From positions 325,915 through 353,560 of the forward strand of contig NW_003314372.1 of the NCBI RefSeq assembly GCF_000143415.4: DNA of 27,646 nt, read 5' to 3'. Every line of letters begins with the position of its first letter. Within the stretch, counting starts at the first letter, position 1. The position numbers and the translations under genes are program-made. Of this stretch, positions 9,090 through 18,102 are shown piece by piece. This DNA comes from Selaginella moellendorffii (lineage: Eukaryota; Streptophyta; Lycopodiopsida; Selaginellales; Selaginellaceae). Under the pieces are notes generated by a model. It was given only the letters and a program-made list of their open reading frames with translations. It searched no databases and had not been told where the DNA came from.

Positions 9090-10346
9090 ACAAAGTCCTT
9101 ATCCAAAGGACGAGTTGTATCGGTGATCACCCTTTTTGGGGAACCTTGCTCAAGCTTCTGGTCCATCTTCCACAGCCGTATACACCAAGGAGGCATTGGG
9201 CCCATCACTCCGAGATAGTACACCTTTCAACTGGCTGACATAAAATACCAGATGAATTTTCACCCTAGCTGGCAGCCACACCCGATAAACCATTTTACCA
9301 ATGTGCTCCAACACTTCATATGGACTAGCATATCGATAGGAAAGTTTATCACTCTTCCCTTTCCGTAAAGGCACCAAGGTGTTCCGCCACTCACTTGACA
9401 GAAAGATCACTTGCACAAAGACAAGATCACCCACCTTATATTCCCAAAATTGGTGATGCTCATTGGCAAACTTCTCCACTCTATCCTGAGTTGCTTGCAA
9501 ATTCTGTTTGCACACCACTAGAATCTCATCAAGTTCTATGGCTAGATCAGTCGCCTTAGAATCAAGCTTATCTTGAACGTCCTTACTCAAATGCAATCCC
9601 AACTCCACCGCTATTTGAGGATGCCTTCCAAACATGGCAAAATAAAGACTTAGCTTGGTTCCACTGTGTTGGCTATTGTTGTAAGCAAATTGCACCAATG
9701 GAAGATATAAATCCCACTGTCCTTGCCTTTGACCAATGCTACAACGTAGCATATCCTCCACCACCTGATTCACACGCTCGGTTTGCCCATCTGTCTAAGG
9801 ATGATCTCCACTCAAGAGTTTCAAAGTCACTTGCATAGCCTTTGCAAAGCTTTTCCAAAATCCACTGATGAACTTTCAATCTTGATCATTAATGATGTCC
9901 TCCAGCAAACCAAAATCAGGAAAACCCTTCTCCAAGTAAACCACAGCCAAATCTGAGGTAGTGAAAGTCTTCTGAAGAGCCAACAACCGCACATACTTCG
10001 TCAACCGATCCACTATGACCCATACTTGCTCCTTTTGCCTCTGTGTTCATAGCAAACAAGTGATGAAGTCCATAGAGATACTACACCAATGGCTCTGAGG
10101 AATAGGTTAAGGTTGCAAAAGTCCCCCCGGCTTCTCCCGTGGCACCTTAACCCGCTGACAAAGCTCGCATGATTTACAATACTTGAGGATATCAGCCTTC
10201 ATATTCCTCCAATAAAAGTTGCGCTTAATCAACTCATACGTCTTCCTCCCCCCCAAAATGACCGGCCTCAAGACGATCATGATAGTGGAATAAAACTTGA
10301 GTAATTAACGCATCCACCCATGACAAATAGACACGGCCATTGTAAT
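9090..10346 (-). pseudogene. Integrase, element B
   Basis: Chromovirus-like Ty3 integrase, which joins element DNA to the genome. From the high-coordinate end: an HHCC zinc-binding region (FHYHDRL, GHFGGRK, then CKSCELCQR, about 10140-10290), then the core with first Asp in IVDRLTKY, second Asp in NDQD, and Glu in DGQTERVNQ. The C-terminal GPY/F-type domain reads SYRYASPYEVLEHIG and ends in YVSQLK at about 9240-9360. Stops interrupt the core just after DQD, before TDGQTE and near 10060. 9150-9773 is open for 207 codons. No chromodomain is recognisable after VSQLK. A shift of frame near 9190 leads to the tail that reads through the PPT. Confidence 0.87.
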
Positions 10347-10432
10347 AGAATAGGATAAGGAAAGGGCCCTACAATTAAGTGATCACCCCTTTAGCCAGTT
10401 GGCTTAGGGTGTAAGGGATAGGATCCTAATAT

Positions 10433-10443
10433 TGGTATCAGAG
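10433..10443 (+). promoter_or_regulatory. Primer-binding site, element C
   Basis: TGGTATCAGAG is an 11-base match to the initiator tRNA-Met complement, 12 bases before the gag ATG. The preceding GGATCCTAATA is only a weak remnant of the LTR end (GGATCATAACA in the other copies). Confidence 0.8.
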
Positions 10444-10455
10444 GAGTTGGTTGCG

Positions 10456-11690
10456 ATGGCCGACCAAGCTAAACGCTGAAATCCTATTGTCAATGGTGGT
10501 GCCAACGATGGTGCCGACGAAGCTGCAGAGATTTGGACCATTCAAGATGTGGTTCATGAGCTGTGAGGCCTTAACCAAAATCAGCAAGAGATGCAAGATG
10601 AGATGCATGGCATGATGGATACCATGCATAGGCGTGTTGAGGCCCTCGAGGCTGGACGGGGTAGCGCTCCGAGTAAGCCTCCTTTGGTAGATCGACTCAA
10701 GATTCCAACCTTTTCTAGTGATGGTGGTGTGGATGAGTGTCTCGCTTGGCTAGCCAATGTGAAGAAGTTCTTGGCTGCTAGGGGAACTCCAGATGTAGAG
10801 GCTTTAGTGGCTATTCTGATGGTTTTGCGTGATGTGGGTCTTCGATAGTGGAATTGGCTTGAGGAGTCCTGTGTTGCGGATAAGAAACCACTAGTGTCTA
10901 CCATGGATGAGTTTGAGGCTGCTTTTTGTTTACAATTTTCCCCTCATTACGATGTAGAAAATGCTCGTACAGAACTTTGACACTTCCAGCAAGGGAAAAT
11001 GATGCTTGGGGACTATATTGAGAAGCTTACTCGCTTGATTAGTCATGTTCCAACGAAGGATCTAGATCAAAACAAGTCCTACTTCATTGATGGCCTACAT
11101 AGTGAGAGCATGTAGCAACACTTGCGTCATTCTCAGCCTACAAAGAGTTTGGAGGAGCTCTTTGATGTGGCTTGTTGACTTGACAATGATAAGCACAAGT
11201 CTCGCAAGCATTCGCGGAGTCCTTCTGTCGAGAATCGTCGTAATGATTGCCGTGGACACAAGGATGGGAACAAGCATCACAAGTTGAAGTCGGTGGTCAC
11301 TACTTTGGATGCAAAGGGGTTCAAGAAGCAGAATTTCTTTGTGAAGAATTATAGACAGGGTTGTCATCATTGCGGCGAACTTGGACACTACAAGGCTGAT
11401 TGTCCGCAGTTGAAGAACAAACAGCAGAACAAGAAGAATGGCCAATCTTCTTCTCATGGTAAGTCAGATACTAAAAAGTTGCAAACTATACAGTGTGAGC
11501 ATGACGAGAACAACCATTCCAGTCAGAGAAAAAGACTTTCGATCGTTGCTCATCAACTCAACTGTGTGTGGAACAAGATGGAGCTCGAGGATACACATGA
11601 ATCAGCTTTAATGCTGGAGGATGTGTTCTGTGGTGATCCAGTGCGGATTTTATTGGATAGTGGGAGCGATGATAACTTTGTTTGTTGTGG
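10456..11690 (+). pseudogene. Gag, CCHC knuckle and protease start, element C
   Basis: Same gag-pro as element A, in one plus-strand frame from the ATG at 10456. An early TGA ends the first segment at 10477. 10591-10848 is open, then a TAG replaces the first Trp of the RWWNW motif. Further stops lie at about 10978, 11113 and 11176 in the gag core. From 11284 the frame is clean: knuckle CHHCGELGHYKADC at 11362-11403, then the protease site [10 protein letters not shown] with its Asp at 11656-11658. An 11-bp deletion after DDNF relative to copy A, between short TTTGTT repeats, shifts the frame, and the protein continues in another frame (next entry). Confidence 0.88.
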
Positions 11691-12673
11691 ATCATGGCCT
11701 GGTCACATGCAGAGTTCTTCCATACATAGTGGAAGGTGCAGCTACCTCTGCTCAGCATTTCGATGCTTGTGTCGAGGGGCTGGAAGTGTTAGTTGGCAAA
11801 ACCACACTTGTGAAGACTTTTTATCTTGCAGATATCTATCATGTGGATCTCATTCTTGGGATGCCATGGTTGGTGAAGGTGCTTCCAGAGATAAAGTGGA
11901 GTATTAAGCATATCTCGCTAGAGTATGGTGGCGTTCAAGATGTGTGGTTTGGCAAGGGCATTCAACCACCAGTTGTTATGCTCTTTGCTACATCTTTGAA
12001 GCGAGCTTGTCATAATGGAAAAACGCTTTTGAGTTACTTGCTGTTTGTTCATAAGTTGGGGGACCAAGGCATGTGTGGGGGAGAAGCAGCAGTACAGGAT
12101 GTACTTGACAAGTTTTCTGATGTTTTTCCATCTGAACTTCCTCATGGGTTGCCTCTATTACGAGGCATGGAGCATGGGATTATATTGGAGCCGGGGATGC
12201 AGCCAATTTACCGATGTCCATTTCACTTAAGTTATGCGGAGGAGCAAGAAGTTCAACGACAAGTCAAGGACTTACTTGAGTTTGGATTCATTCAGCCAAG
12301 TAAGTCTCCATTTGGTGCTCCGGTCTTGCTTGTGAAGAAGAAGGACGGTTCAATGCGAATGTGTATTGACTACCACGCTTTGAACAAAAAGATAGTGAAG
12401 GATAAGATGCCAATGCCACGTGTGGATGATATTCTAGACAAGCTTGGTGAAGCACGAGTGTTTACCAATATTGATCTGAGGAGTGGATATCATCAAATTG
12501 CAATGGATGATGCATCTATCTCCAAGACGGCATTCAACACAAGCTTTGGACATTTTGAATTTACAGTTATGCCATTTGGTTTGACGAATGCACCAGCCAC
12601 ATTTACTCAGTTGATGACGGAGGTATTTGGGCGTTATCTTCATGAGTTTATGGAGATTTTCTTGGATAAATAA
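11685..12673 (+). pseudogene. Protease end and reverse transcriptase, element C
   Basis: Open plus-strand frame (from about 11621) with meaningful sequence after the protease frameshift. The protease end includes [12 protein letters not shown] follows from about 12250: [20 protein letters not shown], then [18 protein letters not shown] with the first catalytic Asp, and [12 protein letters not shown]. It is the best-preserved RT in the window, but it ends in FLDK plus a stop at 12671-12673, exactly where copy A reads the FLDDILVF catalytic box. The second catalytic Asp pair, the thumb, RNase H and integrase are therefore missing. After the break the sequence is AT-rich and unrelated. Confidence 0.9.
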
Positions 12674-12804
12674 ATATAATGATGTATAGGTAAAAATATT
12701 TTTTGAGTCTTGATGCAGCAAAAACTTGAATATGAAGCATTAGCTGACTTGTTCACTACCCTGTTGACCAGTGCTTTTATTAAAAAAATCTACGCCTTAG
12801 TGAT

Positions 12805-13027
12805 TGTTAGGTTGACTATGTGGTCAACATTGGTCAAAAGGAGGCTCAAGGGTATATTAAGGCATGTTAGGGTAAGTGACTTAACCTACCCTAGGGCTCA
12901 CAGTGGAGCAATGGCGCAGTGGAGCTTTTGAGGTAGCTCGGGGGTGGTTGGGGTGAGGAACCTCAAGAGGTGGCGTAGCATAGTCTAGGGCGACTAGATC
13001 TCTGTCTTTTTGTGCCGGATCATAACA
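12805..13027 (+). repeat. Plus-orientation family LTR (223 bp)
   Basis: TGTTAGG to CATAACA, the reverse complement of the B and E LTRs. No PPT precedes it, and a PBS-like site follows, so it behaves as a 5' LTR of another copy rather than as the 3' LTR of C. W-box cores at 12812, 12822 and 12832 lie about 20 bases upstream of a TATATTA motif at 12853. Confidence 0.88.
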
Positions 13028-13028
13028 T

Positions 13029-13062
13029 TAGTATTGGAGCCCAGTTTGAATCTCGTGGCTGA
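13029..13062 (+). promoter_or_regulatory. PBS-like site with extended tRNA-like similarity
   Basis: TAGTATTGGAGC directly after the LTR corresponds to TGGTATCAGAGC with three changes. The match to the tRNA-iMet complement seems to continue through CCAGTTTGAATCTCG, which would correspond to the T-arm. The downstream leader differs from that of A, C and E. Confidence 0.5.
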
Positions 13063-13181
13063 CAAGTGGGGCAGGAATATTCTAAGGGAATATTCAACAT
13101 GGTGGATCTAGATGGAGAACTAAGGTTTGGTAGACCCTAAGAGAAGGACTATGGTGACTGGATCTAACAATGACAACGTAG

Positions 13182-13959
13182 AGAATCCCATCCATCAATG
13201 AGAATGGGGCTTCCATCTGGCCTTGCAAAGAGGCCACCTTAGCATCATGAGCCTGAGCATGCTCAACCAACTGCCCAAACTCGCTGACCACCTTACTCAA
13301 ATGATGACAAAATCGTGTTTATAACGTTGTCACATGGCGAACACGAGATAAAGCATCTACCACTACAGTTGCTTTTCTTGGACGATGTTCAATAGGAAAC
13401 TCCCCAAACTTCATGAGTTTGACCATCCAACGAGCTTGCCTAGTGTTCAACTCCTGTGTGAAAAGATACACAAGTGGTTTGTGATCTGTCAACACCACGA
13501 ACACTGCACCATAAAGATAGTGCCGCCATGTCCGTAAAGCATGAACAATAGAGAGTAACTCTTGCTCATATGTGGAATAGCGTTGCTCCGCAAAATTCAA
13601 AGTTCGACTCTCATATGCAATAGGCTATCCCTCTTGTATGAGAACTCGTCCCAGTGCATAACCACTCGCATCGCATGTCACCTTATAAGGTTTTGATGGA
13701 TCAGCAATGCGAAACACTGGAGTTTCACTCAACAATCGTTTCAGCGCCACAAAACTCTCCTCTTGTGGCTTCTTCCACTCAAATGGCACATTCTTGCCTA
13801 ACAACCCCGTCACCTCTGCAAAATTATGCTGGTAATGTTAGTGGTAACTAGCTATACCAAGAAAACTGCGCAACTCAGCCACTGTAGTCAGTGTATGCCA
13901 ATTTTCCACCACAGCCACCTTCCTTGGATTTGTCTTGACATCCTTAGATGTCACAATAT
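13182..13959 (-). pseudogene. RNase H and C-terminal RT, element D half
   Basis: RNase H degrades template RNA during reverse transcription. Read from the high end: the end of RT (AELRSFLGIASY), the connection VPFEWKKPQEESFVALK, then RNase H with all four expected acidic positions: CDASG, YEQELLSIV, LTDHKPLVY and VDALSR. One stop (EG*PIAYESR) separates the open frames 13625-13813 and 13319-13600, and one stop lies in the SYH*HYQ stretch near 13840. The downstream linker to integrase reaches about 13182, where the plus-strand insert begins. At 13959/13960 the reading is cut inside an IVTSKD stretch by the LTR of element F. Confidence 0.88.
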
Positions 13960-14176
13960 TGTGAGACACAAAATCCTTAGGCCCCAAAGTGGAGCTGGAA
14001 AGGGTGCCACGTGGTAGTGGCTGAAGCGAAAGCCAAACAAGCGTGACCCGTTTGGACTAAAAGCTCCAACTTGGAAGGTCGAGAGCGGGAGTGGAACTCC
14101 CAACAAAGTGCTTGAGGAACAAGCACAAAGCGAGCAATAAGCGAGGCTCCAAAAAGGGACCCAAAAGGACCAACAT

Positions 14177-14642
14177 ATGACACGTGGAAGTGTCCGAGAT
14201 GGGGTCCGAGATGGACCAAGACGGAGTCCGAGATGGAGTCCGAGGTGGAGTCCAAGATGGAGTCCGAGATGGAGTCCAAAGTGGAGTCCAAGATGGAGTC
14301 CGAGATGGACCGAGATGGAGTCCGAGATGGAGTCCGAGATAGACCGAGATGGAGTCCGAGATAGACCGAGATGGAGTCTGAGATGGGGTCCAAAGTGGAG
14401 TCCGAGATGGAGTCCAAAGTGGAGTCTGAGATGGAGTCTGAGATGGAGTCCGAGATGGACCGAGACGGAGTCCGAGATGGAGTTCGAGATGGAGTCCGAG
14501 GTGGAGTCCGAGATGGAGTCTGAGATGGAGTCCGAAGTGGAGTCCAAGATGGAGTCCAAGATGGACCGAGATGGAGTCTGAGATGGACCCGAGATGGAAT
14601 CCGAGATGGAGTCCGAGAAGGACCCGAGATGGAGTCCGAGGT
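14177..14642 (+). repeat. 12-bp minisatellite, GAGTCCGAGATG type
   Basis: Dozens of near-identical 12-mers run head to tail, with variants GAGGTG, AAAGTG, GAGTCT and shortened units GACCGAGATG. The 12-mer is itself two hexamers, GAGTCC and GAGATG. The plus strand is almost purely purine-rich. Because the unit is a multiple of three and lacks stops, long frames are open on both strands; they are products of the repeat, not genes. Confidence 0.92.
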
Positions 14643-14780
14643 TGAGACTGAGACTGGGACCGAGACCAAGACCAAGACCGAGACCGAGACCGGGACCGAG
14701 ACCGAGACCGAGGCGAAGGCCGAGACCGAGCCCGAGTCTGAGTCTGAGTCCGAGTTCGAGTCCGAGTTCGAGTCTGAGAG
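14643..14780 (+). repeat. Hexamer array, GAGACC then GAGTCT/GAGTTC
   Basis: It continues the minisatellite with period 6: GAGACC/AAGACC units to about 14727, then GAGTCT, GAGTCC and GAGTTC units to 14780. It is likely the ancestral or reduced form of the 12-mer. Confidence 0.88.
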
Positions 14781-15783
14781 GGTGAAAGCCCAAAGCGTTC
14801 GTCTCCCAGACCCTGGGGGGTTTGGTGAGCTCCAAAAGTATAGTAAGGGGGAGGACTGCAGTGGAGCCAGTTTGGCCAGGAAAGGGCAGTTTGGCCCAGG
14901 AAGGCCAGACCCAGTGTTGGGTGATGAACTGACCACTGGGAAGTCCAAGACTAGAGTGAATACGGACCGACAAGCAGGGTAGCTTGGTGAAGTGTTCAAG
15001 AGCCGGCTCTAGTTCCCCCGGGAGATCGACTAGCCGATGCTCCCAATCCAAGTGTGGGTTGCACTACCTACTTGGATACCAGGCGTGGCTCAACGGAACC
15101 TCGCTCTAAGCCCATGGCTAGAGCACCTAAAGGCGAAAGGTGGGGAGAGTACCTAGGTGGCTCGCATAAGGCCACAGTGTTCCGAAATGTTGTCCCAAAG
15201 GCCCAAACTGTGGAAAGGAAGAGGAGCAGTCCTCTGGGGTAGTGACCAAGGACACAGTCGTGTGGTGAGGAAGTCCCAGAGGACCATGGGACTTAGTGGT
15301 CGGGCCTGTGGGCCTCGATCCAGTGGTAGTGTTGGTGAACACGGCCATGGACAGTAAAGGGACTTGGTGGGGACCAGAAAAGGGACATTGGGGGAAGGCT
15401 ATTCCCCATGTCTGTCGGCATCCTAAGGATGCTAAGGAGTGGATCTGGGATGATCACTCATGAATGGATGGCCCAGTCTTTGAGGGACGGGACTGTGATG
15501 GAGGTGGTGTCAGACCATCGGTGTGACCAAGGTGAATGGGCATGGCATTAGCATAACGGGCTGATATGTTGGTGGTACTTTGGAGTGTCGGTCATGGGAT
15601 CGGTCACGTGGAGCACTTGGACCAAGTGCAAAGGTTGGGTGGCGGGGATGCCATTCTCGGGGCTAGCAAGCCCAAGTTTGAAATAGGACTTAACTTATGG
15701 AGGTTGTGAGTGAGACTCCTCCAATTGGTCGGAGGTGTGGTTAAGTGACTAAAGTAGAATGGAAAAATTAATCGCTTACAACT

Positions 15784-15795
15784 TGGTATCGGAGC
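15784..15795 (+). promoter_or_regulatory. Primer-binding site, element F
   Basis: TGGTATCGGAGC matches the initiator tRNA-Met complement at 11 of 12 positions, three bases after the LTR end CTTACA. This fixes the LTR end and the plus orientation. Confidence 0.8.
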
Positions 15796-17099
15796 TGTTC
15801 CTTAGTTCAACTTTTATTGGTGCTCAAGTATATCACCATTGATGTTGGCATTGGAAGGTCCTAGGAGTGGGCCTATCCTTGAGGAGTAGCATGTTGAGAG
15901 GACATATCTCTCCACTCAAGTTCATGCATGAACTTGGGCACGATATGGTGGATAGAAAAGGGCCAATAATAGAACAACTTTGGGATCTTGGGAACAGTAT
16001 AAGGTTTCCTTAGAGAGTTGAGGATGTGATCCAGATGAGCGTTTAATGCAGCAAATGGGCTAACGTAGTTGTGGTAAACAACTATAATTGGGATCACGGG
16101 AAAGATGTAGACTCCAAAATAATAAAGGAGTCACAAGATTACCCTCATATAGTTGAGGCCAGTGCTCATAACTTTGAGACCGGAATTAATGACCATGGGA
16201 GGTCAAATATAGGAGAGGACACAAGTCCTCAAAATGGTAGCTGAGGTTACCCTTGATAAATGCTGGAACAACCCAAGGAGTTGGGGATGTACTTAGAGGA
16301 TGAGTTGGTATTCTCATCACATGGACAAGTGGTCCTAAGAGGCAAAAGGTTGCCCCAAGAGAACAAATCAAGTGTTGGAGTAACACTTGCAAAGATGGTC
16401 CTTGTGAGTAGGACCTGAATACAAGAAGTTGTATTCCAGTGAGTTGGCACCTCAAAGGTAGGACCTCATGGGTCGTCGGATGACAAAGTCCAAAAAGCTG
16501 GATGATTCCAATAGAGTCAAGGAATAATCCTAAAGGATTGATGGAAGCATTTGGACTGAGGTGTGTGGTACCCCACGAAGGATGGGGGGGATCATAGGAT
16601 CCAAGGATGAGAACAGAGAGTATCTCATCGATGGCAAAATGTGCCATGTTAAAGTCGTGAGAAGGGTGTTCCCAAAAGAAAACAACTTTGAAACAAAGTT
16701 GTGTGTGACCTCTATGGTGCAGTGCTAATGGATGGTTGGCATGAGAAAGAGTGGTATTAGTCTTGGCAAAAACTTAAACACAAAGAAGAAGTGTCATAGA
16801 GGTAGGCTCGTGGAGCCGATGGTGTGGAGACACCAAATGTGCCAAGGTGTGATACCTTGAGGCTATGTTGGTGGGTTCATGAGAACCCCTTGCCAAAGGA
16901 ATCCCAATGGAAATGGGAATGGCATAGCCTAAGTTGCAGAGCATGCAGTTGGAGTGTGGTGACCCAGATAATGATGGAGGTGTGGAAGCACCAGCAATGA
17001 GTTGTAGGACTTGACAACTATGAGGCAACTAAGCAAGAGGTGCAAAATAATTGGTTAAACGGGTAGAAGGTAGCTACCCAAGCCTTCTTAATGGCATTA
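15796..17099 (+). other. Internal region of element F, no gene recognised
   Basis: Short frames only. A 153-aa minus-strand frame (16186-16647) has no known motif and is opposite to the element's sense. A perfect 9-bp hairpin (ACAACTTTG/CAAAGTTGT, loop AAA) lies at 16682-16702. The region ends at 17099 where LTR sequence resumes. Confidence 0.5.
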
Positions 17100-18102
17100 T
17101 CGAGGTTGTGAGTGAGACTCCTCCAAGTGGTCGGAGGTGCAGTTAAGTGACTAAAGTAGAATGGAAAAATTAGTCACTTACAAGTCGGGCCTATGGGCCT
17201 TGATCTAGTGGCAGTATTGGCGAACACGGCCATGGACAGAAAAAGGACTTGGTGGGGACTGTAAATGGGATATTGGGGAAGGCTGTTCCCTATATCTGCA
17301 GGCATCTTAAGGATGCTAAAGAGTGGACCTAGGATGGTCACTCATAGATGGATGGGCCAATTTTTGAGAGATGGGACTGCGATGCAGGTGGTGTTAGACC
17401 ACCGGTGTGACCAAGGTGAATGGGCATAGCCTTAGCGTAACGGGTAGGTATGTTAGTGGTACCTTGGGGTGTCAGTAATGGGATCGGACACATGGAGCAC
17501 TTAAACCAAGTGTAATGGTTGAGTGGCATCGATGCCATTCATGGGGCTAGCAAGTTCCTAAGTCCAGAATAGGACTTACGGAGGTTGTGAGTGAGACTCC
17601 TTCAAGTGGTTGGAGGTGCGGTTAAATGACTAAAGTAGAATGGAAAAATTAGTCACTTACAAGTCAGGCTTGTGGGCCTTAATCCAGTGGTAGTGTTAGC
17701 GAACACGGCCATGGACAGAAAAGGGACTTGGTGGGGATTGTAAATGGGATATTGGGGAAGGTTGTTCCCTATGTCTGTGGGCATCTTAAAGATGCTAAGG
17801 AGTGGACCTAGGATGGTCACTCATAGATGGATGGCCCAGTCTTTTGAGAGACGGGACTACGATACAGGTGGTGTTAGACCACTGGTGTGACCAAGGTGAA
17901 TGGGCATGGCCATAGCATAACGGGTTGGTATGTTGGTGGTACCTTGGGGTGTCGGTCATGGGATCGGACATGTGGAGCACTTGGACCAAGTGTAATGGTT
18001 GAGTGGCATCGATACCATTCTTGGGGCTAGCAAGTTCCTAAGTCCAGAATGGGACTTATGGAGGTTGTGAGTGAGACTCCTCCAAGTGGTCGGAGGTGTG
18101 GT
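17100..18102 (+). repeat. Tandem partial LTR copies, 3' side of element F
   Basis: 17100-17182 is the last ~83 bases of the LTR. It is followed by 17183-17661 (479 bp) and 17662-18102 (441 bp), each starting at GTC(G/A)GGC, which corresponds to about 15302 in the 5' LTR, and running toward CTTACA. The first 1.3 kb of LTR is absent from each. The third unit stops short and joins unrelated AT-rich DNA. The repeated joint CTTACAAGTC is shared. Confidence 0.85.

Larger units (their letters stand above)
10352..13181 (+). mobile_element. Plus-strand insert carrying element C and a separate LTR
   Basis: It interrupts the minus-strand element B/D. Contents: about 80 unassigned bases, a PBS at 10433, gag-protease-RT of the same family (10456-12673), 131 unassigned bases, a sense-orientation LTR (12805-13027), a PBS-like site and about 140 bases of unrelated leader. 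It lacks a 5' LTR before the gag and RNase H and integrase after RT. Edges show a short overlap (AGAAT at 10347-10351 and 13182-13186; longer but imperfect GTA...AGAAT), which may be a target duplication. No terminal inverted repeats were seen. Confidence 0.6.
8843..13959 (-). mobile_element. Element B/D: one Ty3/Gypsy copy split by an insertion
   Basis: 8843-10351 carries the 3' LTR, PPT and integrase; 13182-13959 carries RNase H and the end of RT, in the same orientation. Compared with element E, where these parts are contiguous near 21400, the two halves join with no loss at about 10343/13180. The intervening 10352-13181 is therefore a later insertion. The 5' part (RT, protease, gag, 5' LTR) is absent because element F enters at 13960 and what follows F is not this family. 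Confidence 0.8.
13960..15780 (+). repeat. 5' LTR of element F (1821 bp)
   Basis: TGTGAG at the left end and CTTACA at the right end form near-perfect inverted termini. The left end lies exactly where RT homology of element D stops; the right end is followed after three bases by a PBS. The last ~480-700 bp recur at 17100-18102 (plus) and 26354-27646 (minus). A 600-bp minisatellite lies inside. Confidence 0.7.
13960..18102 (+). mobile_element. Element F: long-LTR element without coding capacity
   Basis: It enters element D at 13960 and shows a 1.82-kb LTR, a PBS, a 1.3-kb internal region without recognisable gag or pol, and partial LTR repeats to 18102. Size and lack of genes fit a non-autonomous LARD-like derivative, or an element reduced by deletion. 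The 3' end is incomplete: the last partial LTR copy breaks off about 40 bases before the LTR end. Confidence 0.65.

Noticed and set aside
9090-9240. Chromodomain at the end of the element B integrase
   Set aside because: After VSQLK no frame shows the expected chromodomain pattern, such as a Val-Lys-Trp core followed by a Trp-Glu motif.
13036-13060. tRNA gene or tRNA-derived SINE (B-box-like GTTTGAATCTC)
   Set aside because: There is no A box, acceptor stem or poly-A tail, and its position right after an LTR is better explained as a PBS.
10347-13186. AGAAT/AGAAT as a firm target duplication of the plus-strand insert
   Set aside because: The same five bases are expected from the host element sequence, the overlap is longer but imperfect, and the insert lacks LTR or inverted-repeat ends at these points. 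Kept only as a possibility.
14177-14780. CRISPR-like array
   Set aside because: There are no unique spacers; units are contiguous 12-mers and 6-mers, and the context is plant retrotransposon DNA.
13951-15051. Minus-strand frames of 366 and 340 codons and a plus-strand frame of 134 codons with Ser-Asp, Leu-Gly-Leu-His or Met-Glu-Ser-Glu repeats
   Set aside because: They are open only because the 12-bp and 6-bp repeats have no stop in several frames on both strands. Long simultaneous frames on opposite strands and no domain outside the repeat argue against a gene.
16186-16647. 153-codon minus-strand frame in element F
   Set aside because: It is antisense to the element, matches no domain I know, and the length is plausible by chance in this GC-moderate stretch.
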